A program made the translations under genes and the position numbers. Below, one piece after another: positions 34,205 to 42,565 of a DNA stretch of 64,000 bases. The DNA lies in contig NZ_LMUH01000018.1 in assembly GCF_009766105.1 (NCBI RefSeq), positions 139,422 to 203,421 on the forward strand. The letters are read 5' to 3'. Positions within the stretch are counted from its first letter, which is position 1. Each line of letters starts with the position of its first letter. The stretch comes from Granulicella sp. S156 (lineage in GTDB: Bacteria > Acidobacteriota > Terriglobia > Terriglobales > Acidobacteriaceae). A model generated the notes under the pieces. The model was not told the DNA's origin, ran no database searches, and saw only the letters and a program-made list of their open reading frames with translations.

Positions 34205-35926
34205 TCAACCCCCCAATAATGACTGCGCCATGATCAATCGTAAGGCGCCGCGACGATTCGACGTAATGCGCACACCATCAACTGCCTTCTTTGCATAGCC
34301 GTTCACGACCTGAACAGCATAATCGAAATCACGGAAACGATAGTTCAATTGGTCAAGCGAAACGCTTCGAAGTGCGCTGCGCGCTTCAACCCATTCGAAC
34401 TTCAGACCGAGCAGCGAAGACGATGCTACGCCGGCCACGCTAAATGCTATCTCCGTCTCGTGAAATACAGACACCAAACTGCCGCCGCCGGCAATAGGCA
34501 CACTCGTTTGTAGCGCAAGTCCCGACTCGCTGACAGTGGGTGTCCCAACCATGGTGAGAGGCGTGTCCAAACCATCCTCTCCAATCAAGACAAATCGCCC
34601 CATGGCACGCATACCGTCGCGGCCAGCATGCACTTCGTCATCGCTCCAATGATAGCCGTCGAGTATCGCCAGCATGCGCTGCTCGATACCATGCATCCGC
34701 ACAGGCTCCGTCAGATAAGGCTGAGCAAAGCGGTCATCATAAACATGTAGATCTCGCAGGTAGAACGCAGCCTCTCGAAAATGTAAATTCGCGCGGAAGT
34801 ACTTGCTCTGATACCAGACTGTGCGCTGTGGTGTCTGATCCCTGTCAAATGGATCTTTCAGCATCACTTGCGCTTGTGTTGGCGTTGACTTGAAGGAGCG
34901 CTTGAAGCGACGTCCCGTCTCGCCCATCGTTTCGACGATCACGCCGCCCTCGCTCTGCACATGCGTGAGCTTATTCATCTGCATCGAATACGCTTTGCTC
35001 ATCATCGGCCATCCAAAGCTGTTTTCCTGGCCGAGCTGCGCATACGCAAGAGATTGCGCCGGTCCATGAGTCATCATGTCGAAGAATCTATCGACAAATA
35101 TCGGCGACTGGCCCGACGTCCAGACCGGTTCCATGGTATCCGGATACGGAAGCTGATTGTCATAGTAGTAGACCGGGTCCTGCCCCAACAGGCGAAACAT
35201 CGGAGAAGCAATCTGATTCTTAGCCTCCAACGCTGGGCTCCATGCGTTCTTCCGGCTCGGATAGTAAGCAGCAATAGGCGCACCCCAAATGGTGAAGCCG
35301 TCCGTAGCCAGCTGATCACGGCAATTGCCAAAGGCATCGATGCCATAGTGGTCTGAGAGATGCGCAATCGAAACCGCATCGAGATTCCATGAAGCCACTG
35401 TTTTTGCATCGTGGCCGAAGACACGCTTGAAGGTCGCCATAGCAGTGTCGGCAAGCTTGCGACGCTCATCTGGTGTATAGCCTATGGCATAAGCCGCCGG
35501 CACATGATAATCCCACTCCCAGTTGGGTTTCCCGCGCCACGCAACTCCCGCATCGTCGCAGATCCTCCGATTCATCTCAAACCAGATGCCCGTTTCATGA
35601 TCGGGTGGCATCTCGGCTTTAAGGAACTCAACAAACGGCCCCTCGACCAGCGCGTCATATTGCAGCAGCCACGTAGCAGGGCATTTGTGTGCCTTGATCA
35701 GCGCCATCTGCTCTCGCACCGGCAGGATCAGATCCATGCTCTCGCGCGGCTCCTCCGCGCGAATAAAATTCATGATGTTGATAACACGTTGAGAGGCACT
35801 TGCCCCAAGCGCTTCTGCCGGAAGAGACGATAGGACATTCGAAACAACCATCATCTTCACGGCGCCAGCGATAACCTTTCGCCTAGTAAAACCAATCCCA
35901 CCCGTCGCAGCCAATATCTTCGTCAT
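34205..35926 (-). CDS. Exported protein with a deacetylase-like barrel
   Basis: 573 residues. The N-terminus has a twin-arginine-like signal (FTRRKVIAGAVKMMVVSNVLSSLPAEALG). The first 300 residues (VINIMNFIRAEEPRES, CPATWLLQYDALVEGPFVEFLK, ETGIWFEMNRRICDDAG, WNLDAVSIAHLSDHYGIDAFGNCRDQ) have the rhythm of a polysaccharide-deacetylase/glycoside-hydrolase-57-like (beta/alpha) barrel; I cannot name a family with confidence. The remainder looks like a beta-rich domain. GGGAGAAAG precedes the ATG. It follows the second sigma/anti-sigma/TonB operon by 240 bases on the same strand, so it may act on the substrate taken up by that receptor. Confidence 0.65.
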   Translation of the reverse strand: MTKILAATGGIGFTRRKVIAGAVKMMVVSNVLSSLPAEALGASASQRVINIMNFIRAEEPRESMDLILPVREQMALIKAHKCPATWLLQYDALVEGPFVEFLKAEMPPDHETGIWFEMNRRICDDAGVAWRGKPNWEWDYHVPAAYAIGYTPDERRKLADTAMATFKRVFGHDAKTVASWNLDAVSIAHLSDHYGIDAFGNCRDQLATDGFTIWGAPIAAYYPSRKNAWSPALEAKNQIASPMFRLLGQDPVYYYDNQLPYPDTMEPVWTSGQSPIFVDRFFDMMTHGPAQSLAYAQLGQENSFGWPMMSKAYSMQMNKLTHVQSEGGVIVETMGETGRRFKRSFKSTPTQAQVMLKDPFDRDQTPQRTVWYQSKYFRANLHFREAAFYLRDLHVYDDRFAQPYLTEPVRMHGIEQRMLAILDGYHWSDDEVHAGRDGMRAMGRFVLIGEDGLDTPLTMVGTPTVSESGLALQTSVPIAGGGSLVSVFHETEIAFSVAGVASSSLLGLKFEWVEARSALRSVSLDQLNYRFRDFDYAVQVVNGYAKKAVDGVRITSNRRGALRLIMAQSLLGG

Positions 35927-36167
35927 ATAAATCTTTCTCCCTGCGCGCCTTTCTCCCTATATCCAAGAATCAGCAGTTGCAACACGTGCACTTGTTATTT
36001 GGATACACCAGAACCACCGAATCATGTCTCGAGCGGAGATGAGAAGCAACAGACAAGTTCCAAATGCTCACGTTGCGACTCGTATATCGTAAAAAACAAC
36101 GCCCACTCGTTCTGCCGGGAAATACCATCGTAGAGCCTGGTCTTGGCAGCGCGAGAGGGCATCTAAA

Positions 36168-39100
36168 TTAGAACTTCAGCTTCAGTGCTGCTTGCATCAC
36201 CCGAGGAGGGATTGCCCCGGTGCTCGTGATCTGCCCGAATGTTGCAGAGGTCGGATCAGTGTTTGGGCCTCCGAAGCTGGGATGGTTGAAGGCATTGAAC
36301 ATCTCCCAACGAAACTGAACGCCATATCGCTCCTTCAAGGTCCAGTTCTTCATTAACGCGGCATCAGTGGTGTTGACCGTAGGAGTAATAAACGGGTTCC
36401 GCCCCGAATTGCCGAACGTACCAAGAGCATTCGTCACAAATGCCGCCGGATTGATGTAGTGAGTCAGCCAATTTTGCTGACTACCCTGATGCACATGGAG
36501 TGGCACGCCGGGCACTACGTCAGCACGATCACCATACTGGTCAGAACCTGAGGCATTCTGCCCGTTCCCGCATCCGCAGATGCCAAACGGAGAACCACTA
36601 TAAGCATTGATGATTGCGCTGATTTCCCAGCCTCCAAGGGTATTTCTTCCAATAGCATTCCAGTTCTCGAGAGAGGGCACGGTGTATACAAAGTAAGAGG
36701 TCGACACATAAGGAACGTTGAGTTGTGAGACACCCCTGTTGTATCGAATGTTGAATGGATTGGGGAGACCACCCTGAACAGCAATATTTCCGGTGGCTGA
36801 TAGATCAAGTACCTTGGACCATGTGAAGTTTGACCTGGCTTGAAAGCCATGCGACATCCGCTTCTCCAATCCAATCTGCAGGGACTGATAAGGAGAGGTT
36901 CCGAGGCTTGTCTCTTCTTCGATTTGGTTGAAGTTCGGATAGGTCAAGCGTTGCCCACTAAGGGCAGGGTTTGTCGAGTAAATTCCAGGGTTCCGATCGA
37001 GGATGGTTCCAAGATGGTAGGACTCTTTGCCGACATAGGCAATGTGCAGAGCTATATCTTTTGAGAGTTGCTGGTCGACCGCTAAATCCCAGCTTTGGGT
37101 CATGATCGCACGAAAGTTGCTGGCAAAGACGGCCTCGACGCTTACCGGCAGCAAAAATGGGGAATTCGCCGGAGGCTTATAGCCGGTCGTTGCAAATGGC
37201 GGAAACGGGCTTGCATAATTCGTTGTCGCATAGGTCGACCATGGACTGTCGAAGGGGATCGTATATCCGGCACCTGGGGCCGCGTTCAGGTTGTACACGG
37301 GACTGAACGGCGCAATATCGGCTGTGTGGTTATAAGTTGAATAGGGCAGAGGTCCGGTAAACATCCCAAATGCGCCTCGTATAGCAGTCCGCGGGAGGCT
37401 CTTAGGCTGCCAACTGAAACCGACTCGCGGTTGAAAGTATCCGTAGCTCGTTGGCATAAGCGCAGCGTTGACGCCGGCATCCCCTGGAAAGACAAGCCCT
37501 AGTGGTGCATTCGGGAATCTTTGGCTCTGCTGGCCAGGACGAAATGCAGCACCTCTCCCCTCTCCGGGAGTAGAGGGTGGAAGATTGGGATCCCAACGTA
37601 GCCCGGCTGTAATGGTGAGATTCGGTAGTACCCGATATTCGTCCTGTGCGAAGAGTCCGAGTTGCCATCCCTTTACGCTGGCGATTTCTCCACCGCCTTG
37701 CGTGAAGTTGTTTAAGTAACCCAGCAAATAATCCGCCAGGCCAAAACCTGTGTAATTCGAGAATCCTGCAATCGGCGCGGCCGGATAATCGGCATTCTCT
37801 TGCGCGAATTGCTTCCAAATATTACCGCCTACACTGATGGTGTGTAGGCCTATGGTTTTACTCAGGGTATCGTTCAATCCGTAGGAATGGCGATTTTCAG
37901 TCTGAAGCGCGTTGTATCCAGAACCGAAACCGCTGGTGCTCAAGCCCTCTAAATAACAGTGGCCTGGGATCTCATTTACGGCGATGTACTTCGACATGCA
38001 GACCGGATTACCGTTTATATCTTTGGGCTCTGCATAGGAGGTCACATAAACCTCAGTCCAGAACACGGTAGCCTCATTCACCGTCGATTTATTGATGATC
38101 CAGTCGTGCCCCAGAACGACGTTGTAGTCTCTGCCCTGCTGAGCATCCTGGATCGCCATGAGATTGCCGTTAATAGAGGATGCGGGCTCTTCTTCCCAAA
38201 GCGTGAAACTGCGCAGGTAGAACCGCTGACTGTCGTTGAGTGTGAAGTCGAGTCGTGCCGTTCCTTCGTCATAGTTTTGGACCAACACGGGACTCGCAAA
38301 ATTTACCTGCCCGGTAGCAGCGACCTGGCCGAGAGGCAAAGCTGTCGTTGCGATCTTGACTGCTGCGGGAGAAAAGAGCGCGGGATTGATTTGGTCTGGT
38401 ACTCCATTGATGGTCGTAAACAAATTCGGTTTATTGGTATACGGAGTCGTACTCAATGTTTGGCCCGCAGGAAGGGCCGCACCTACCGCGCTAAAGTCGC
38501 CGTTCAACATGGCCTGTGTAGGAGTCGACTGTTGGTTATACTGAGCCGCATAGTGCTGTCTGGTGCCCTGATAGTTAGTGAAAAAGAACAACTTGTCCCT
38601 CACGATCGGGCCGCCAAGGTAGCCGCCGAACTGATTCCGCTTCAGCGTGTCAACGGTCTGGGCGAAATAGTCCTTAGCATTCAGATCATTGTTTCGAATA
38701 AATTCGAAGAGCCCGCCATGAAACTGATTGCTTCCGGACCTCGTCTTGATGCTTACGACTGCGCCGGGCGCATATCCATACTGGGCGTCGAAGTTAGTGC
38801 TCACCCGAAACTGCTCAGTCGCGTCTGCATTCGGAAACGGTGCCGTCTCCGGCATGTAGGTATCCATGTTGGGCGAGCCATCCAGTAGGAAAAAAGTGCT
38901 TCCTTGGCGTCCACCTCCTGCCGAAGCATTGATTTCCGTAGGAAGCGCCGTCCCTCCCGGAGCGAGCCCGATTGGAGATTGCAAGACGTTCGTGACACCG
39001 GCACTCAAGAATATTAGGCTCGCCGGGTCTCTTCCGTTTATAGGCAGCTCAGTAATAGCTTGCTGATTAATAACCTCACTGACCTCTCCAGATGTCGTGT

Positions 39101-39497
39101 TGATTAACTCTGAGTCTCCGGAGACGGTTACGGTTTGCTTGGACTCGCCAACGGTTAGCCGAAAGCTGAGACCTTTTTTTTCTCCGATGCTCAGCACAAC
39201 GCCCTCAGTAACGAAGGTTTCAAATCCAGGGGAAGCAATCGTGATGCGGTAGTGTCCCGGCTCGAGTGCCGGAGCAAGAAATTCTCCAGATTTGTCCGTC
39301 TTTACCTGACGAGTTGTGCCCGTATCCTGACTGACTATTAATGCACTCGCGTTCGGGAGCACTGCACCCGAGGCATCTGTGACTGTGCCGGTAATCTGTG
39401 CAGAGGACTCTTGCGCGTGAACGGGAGAAGCGGAACTTGCGAGCAGTGCGCCCGCGCAAAGTCCGTATAGTAGAAAACGCTTCGTTGATAGCCTCAT
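36168..39497 (-). CDS. TonB-dependent receptor, Oar type (second)
   Basis: About 1109 residues: signal peptide (LSTKRFLLYGLCAGALLASSASPVHA), carboxypeptidase-regulatory-like domain (AQITGTVTDASGAVLPNASALIV), plug (AITELPINGRDPASLIFLSAGV, then FFLLDGSPNMDTYM) and barrel ending in ALKLKF. The ATG at 39497 is chosen since AGGAGA lies 9 bases upstream; an ATG 6 codons earlier overlaps the anti-sigma stop. It ends the sigma/anti-sigma/receptor operon, so expression should respond to its own ligand through the anti-sigma factor. The ligand is unknown; a polysaccharide fragment is plausible. Confidence 0.88.
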   Translation of the reverse strand: MRLSTKRFLLYGLCAGALLASSASPVHAQESSAQITGTVTDASGAVLPNASALIVSQDTGTTRQVKTDKSGEFLAPALEPGHYRITIASPGFETFVTEGVVLSIGEKKGLSFRLTVGESKQTVTVSGDSELINTTSGEVSEVINQQAITELPINGRDPASLIFLSAGVTNVLQSPIGLAPGGTALPTEINASAGGGRQGSTFFLLDGSPNMDTYMPETAPFPNADATEQFRVSTNFDAQYGYAPGAVVSIKTRSGSNQFHGGLFEFIRNNDLNAKDYFAQTVDTLKRNQFGGYLGGPIVRDKLFFFTNYQGTRQHYAAQYNQQSTPTQAMLNGDFSAVGAALPAGQTLSTTPYTNKPNLFTTINGVPDQINPALFSPAAVKIATTALPLGQVAATGQVNFASPVLVQNYDEGTARLDFTLNDSQRFYLRSFTLWEEEPASSINGNLMAIQDAQQGRDYNVVLGHDWIINKSTVNEATVFWTEVYVTSYAEPKDINGNPVCMSKYIAVNEIPGHCYLEGLSTSGFGSGYNALQTENRHSYGLNDTLSKTIGLHTISVGGNIWKQFAQENADYPAAPIAGFSNYTGFGLADYLLGYLNNFTQGGGEIASVKGWQLGLFAQDEYRVLPNLTITAGLRWDPNLPPSTPGEGRGAAFRPGQQSQRFPNAPLGLVFPGDAGVNAALMPTSYGYFQPRVGFSWQPKSLPRTAIRGAFGMFTGPLPYSTYNHTADIAPFSPVYNLNAAPGAGYTIPFDSPWSTYATTNYASPFPPFATTGYKPPANSPFLLPVSVEAVFASNFRAIMTQSWDLAVDQQLSKDIALHIAYVGKESYHLGTILDRNPGIYSTNPALSGQRLTYPNFNQIEEETSLGTSPYQSLQIGLEKRMSHGFQARSNFTWSKVLDLSATGNIAVQGGLPNPFNIRYNRGVSQLNVPYVSTSYFVYTVPSLENWNAIGRNTLGGWEISAIINAYSGSPFGICGCGNGQNASGSDQYGDRADVVPGVPLHVHQGSQQNWLTHYINPAAFVTNALGTFGNSGRNPFITPTVNTTDAALMKNWTLKERYGVQFRWEMFNAFNHPSFGGPNTDPTSATFGQITSTGAIPPRVMQAALKLKF

Positions 39498-39511
39498 AAG
39501 AATGGTTCTCC

Positions 39512-41362
39512 TCATCTCAAATCTGTTTCATGTACCTTTTGATCAAGGGCCTGCAGCTCATTTTGTAACTGGGTCAAAGACGTTCGAACGTTGACTTCTA
39601 TAGCGTTCGCATCGTTCTGATCGCTTGGCTGTGAACTGCTAAGCAGGGCAACCACGGACTCGTGAACAGCTTCTGTTGAGGAGTGAATCCGACGGATTCG
39701 GTCTCTCCAGTCTTCTGACGATTCAAGCGCGTTAGTGGTCTTAGGTTCCACCCGTGTCGCGACTGACGTGTTGGCAGCGGGAGTGTTCGAAGATCCAGGG
39801 AGAATTTCAGCCACCAAATTCTGTAGGGAACTGAGGTCTTCACGTAGGGCGGATACGTGATCTGTGAGCAGCACCTGTAACTTTCGCCGTGCTTCGTTGT
39901 CGAGTACGGCAACTCCTTTAGGCGGGTAGCGATCAGCCAGCCGATTCAAAGCCCACGCGCGCGCCGAGGCTAATTGTGCCAGCGATAGGGTCTGGTTGAC
40001 ATACGAGATCCGCTGGTCTCTGTCCGTAAAGCGAGCATTAAGCTCGGCCTCAAGCAGAGGCGGAGTTGCAACCATAGCCGCGACGGAGGGGGCCGAAGAA
40101 TCCACATGACTAGGGATAGAAGATGGCACTCGCTGTGCCTCCTCGATCGTCAATATATGCAGTCGCGTATGCGGAATGTTTTGCAGGGCCGAAACCACCT
40201 GCTGCTTGCGAGTGTCGTCGTCAACAATACCGTCAATAGATACTTCATGCCCATCTTGACTGGTGAGACTGATTTGTTCGCCAAGGTCTGCGCCGAGTCT
40301 ATGAAGTATAGAGTCTGCCTCGACTTCTGCCTCAGCCAATTCGGCGCCGCTCGGTAGCGTGGGTCGCAGTATGGCGGTTAAGGGAAGCTGGACTACCGCA
40401 ATCTGGGTTGGCGCTCCGAAGATGTCTGCTGATAGAGACGCGAAGGGAATGACGTCATACGAGAGTTCTGTAATCTCGATTTCGCTCTGATCCTGTAGGC
40501 GAAAACTCTCCGAAACCGCATGATAGTCGGCAACGCGAACGGTTATATCTGCCTCGGTGACCGGACTTGCGGAGGATGTTGTTTCCACCTTGAGTTCATC
40601 CTTTCCGAGCCGCACTACTCTATTGCTGCTTGCCGGGCGGGTCGCTCGCCAGCGACGGTATGTATTCGCATCCAGCAGAGAATCCCAGTCGAGCGAAGAT
40701 TTGAAGTAGGCTGCTTTAACTTGTGCCTCTCCAAGCCTGTTCGCATCCGTTCGACTCGTAATCCGGTTATGCGCAACATCGCGATACATGGTTCGCGTCA
40801 GCGATGTTTTGCCGAAGGTGATGCGAACCTTCTGGACGACAACCGGCTCGATGGTTGTTTTTGTCGATCTGACCTCGGATGCAGCTGTGAGATTCAGCAG
40901 CTCGTCTGCGGATACAACGGGAGGAGTGCGCAGGAAGTAGTAGAAGGGGACTAAAGCGATCAGCGCTATGGCACCTGTGATCCAGACTAATTGGTCTATT
41001 CGAGCCAACCTAAGAAGCCTGATTGCTCCATTGCGTAGCCGATTCAGGTGCGACGGCTGGCCCATCTCAACAGCCAACGCATCCAGTCGGGTAAGGAAGA
41101 TTGCTCTTTTGTCCGAGGGTGGCGGGAGATACGGCGCCGTTACTGCATTCTGATAGTCGACTAAATCTGCAATACCTTGTTCGGTCGCTTGCTTTCGGCC
41201 GCGACAAGACCAACAGGATTGAACGTGTGTATCAACCTCCGTCGCTTCCTTGGCTGAGAGTTCCCCGTCGAGCGCCAGAAGGATAGCTTCATCGGTCAGA
41301 TGGCTCCTTAAAAAGAGCTTTTCATGCACGGCGTCTGTGGGGTTGATGTATCTCTTCCTCAT
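39512..41362 (-). CDS. Membrane anti-sigma factor with zinc-finger motif (second)
   Basis: About 616 residues. An HxxxCxxC motif (HVQSCWSC) near residue 48, preceded by LTDEAILLALDGELSAKEATEVD, is the anti-sigma zinc domain. One membrane helix lies near residue 130 (LVWITGAIALIALVPFYYFL). A large outer domain follows, with long helical stretches (LNARFTDRDQRISYVNQTLSLAQLA). The ATG at 41362 overlaps the sigma stop (ATGA at 41359-41362); a GTG two codons upstream is also possible. The domain outside the membrane is much larger than in simple anti-sigma factors and may sense the receptor. Confidence 0.82.
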   Translation of the reverse strand: MRKRYINPTDAVHEKLFLRSHLTDEAILLALDGELSAKEATEVDTHVQSCWSCRGRKQATEQGIADLVDYQNAVTAPYLPPPSDKRAIFLTRLDALAVEMGQPSHLNRLRNGAIRLLRLARIDQLVWITGAIALIALVPFYYFLRTPPVVSADELLNLTAASEVRSTKTTIEPVVVQKVRITFGKTSLTRTMYRDVAHNRITSRTDANRLGEAQVKAAYFKSSLDWDSLLDANTYRRWRATRPASSNRVVRLGKDELKVETTSSASPVTEADITVRVADYHAVSESFRLQDQSEIEITELSYDVIPFASLSADIFGAPTQIAVVQLPLTAILRPTLPSGAELAEAEVEADSILHRLGADLGEQISLTSQDGHEVSIDGIVDDDTRKQQVVSALQNIPHTRLHILTIEEAQRVPSSIPSHVDSSAPSVAAMVATPPLLEAELNARFTDRDQRISYVNQTLSLAQLASARAWALNRLADRYPPKGVAVLDNEARRKLQVLLTDHVSALREDLSSLQNLVAEILPGSSNTPAANTSVATRVEPKTTNALESSEDWRDRIRRIHSSTEAVHESVVALLSSSQPSDQNDANAIEVNVRTSLTQLQNELQALDQKVHETDLR

Positions 41363-41901
41363 GCGCACCCCTTTATGAGTCTGTTGATTGCATTTCTCAG
41401 TGAACCGGAAACGGTTGAGGTTCCGACATTCAACATTTTGCCGATCTCTTTGTAGCGGAATCCCTCCACGCGGAGGTAGAGACAGTCCCGCTGTAACTGC
41501 GTCAGTTTGGCGAGGCCGTCATGGACGCGAAGGAGCCGTTCCTGGTGGAGTAGTTGCTTCTCAGGATCGGGGGCGCTGTCAACGGTAGACTGGCTCAACT
41601 GCTCCCACAATTCGGGCGTGGAGTCGACAAGACGACGCCTGCTCTTGTGGAAGTTAGAAGACAGATTGTGAGCCACTTGGTAAATCCAGGCACGAAGGTT
41701 CTCTTCGTCGCCTCCACCGCGCATATGGCGATAGAGTCGAAGAAAAGTTTCCTGAACGACCTCTTCGACGTCCTGTGGTGATATGCCGATATTGATCAGG
41801 TATCGGTACAGTGACGGGCGAAGCGTGTCGTATAGCTGAACGATCCTTTGCTCCGAACCATCCGCATTCCGGTTGGCGGCGTCTTCCCTCGCGATGTTCA
41901 A
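41359..41901 (-). CDS. ECF-type RNA polymerase sigma factor (second)
   Basis: 180 residues with region 2 (LRPSLYRYLINIGISPQDVEEVVQETFLRLYRHM, ENLRAWIYQVAHNLS) and region 4 (LTQLQRDCLYLRVEGFRYKEIGKMLNVGTSTVSGSL). This is the normal ECF length, without the N-terminal extension of the sigma factor at 13.4 kb. Coupled by ATGA overlap to its anti-sigma gene. Confidence 0.92.
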   Translation of the reverse strand: MNIAREDAANRNADGSEQRIVQLYDTLRPSLYRYLINIGISPQDVEEVVQETFLRLYRHMRGGGDEENLRAWIYQVAHNLSSNFHKSRRRLVDSTPELWEQLSQSTVDSAPDPEKQLLHQERLLRVHDGLAKLTQLQRDCLYLRVEGFRYKEIGKMLNVGTSTVSGSLRNAINRLIKGCA

Positions 41902-42565
41902 ACGTAGTCCAACAAAGCCGCTCGAGGTTGCATTTAAGTGCGCCGAAAAACAGAGACACCCCTGCTGGGATCGATTCCAAGCGTCTCGTGTTGTACCCAG
42001 CTGTTCCAGCGATATGTCCTATCCCGGAGAGACCAATCTTCCTGCTGTATGTAAAACAACTCAGCACCTCCTTTTGTGCTTAGTTCTGGAAAAATATTTC
42101 AGATATTGTCTGATCATCCGTCCAGGTGCTCGGACGGGTGAGATCGGAAGAGGGCATTGGGTATCAATACCCGTGTCGCTGTCCCCGCGCGGCGGACTGA
42201 TTTCACCCACAGTTCGCTCTTGGTCCGGATTTCTGCATGCATTGCCAAAAACGGAGAGCACAATTCTCGTAATTGTTCTCGGATTTGAGCGTTCTTCCTC
42301 TCTCGACGCAGCCGACAGCGCATAATCCGGCTCATCTGGGAGCAAACCTAAAGACGCGTATCGGCCGTGTCGTGCGTGTCAAAGCCTGACAGCCGTGACT
42401 TTCTGCTGAAAGTGCTCTACCCGATTTTTTGTACGAGCTAGCTTGTTTGTTTAGCGCAGCGAGTTTTGCTACGGCAGAACTGGGCCCTTTAGTACGGCGT
42501 AGCGCCAGCCCGTCCAACTGGTACGGGCTGGCCAGATGTTGTGAGACAAAACGGCAAGTCCAAGG
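41902..42565. other. Gene-free stretch upstream of the second sigma operon
   Basis: About 660 bases that should hold the sigma operon promoter. Open frames of up to 94 codons occur on the minus strand (42061-42345) without ribosome site or recognisable product. A strong hairpin lies at its far end (42504-42532). Confidence 0.4.
42504..42532. terminator. Strong hairpin after the GH6 gene
   Basis: GCCAGCCCGT (42504-42513) and ACGGGCTGGC (42523-42532) make a perfect 10-base G/C-rich stem with a 9-base loop, 33 bases beyond the GH6 stop. No T run follows on the gene's strand, so it is a terminator or an mRNA-stabilising stem. Confidence 0.55.

Noticed and set aside
37959..38888. 309-codon plus-strand frame antisense to the second receptor
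   Set aside because: No motif, fully within the receptor gene on the other strand.
42061..42345. 94-codon minus-strand frame upstream of the second sigma gene
   Set aside because: No ribosome site, Arg/Pro-rich, no motif; probably the promoter region.
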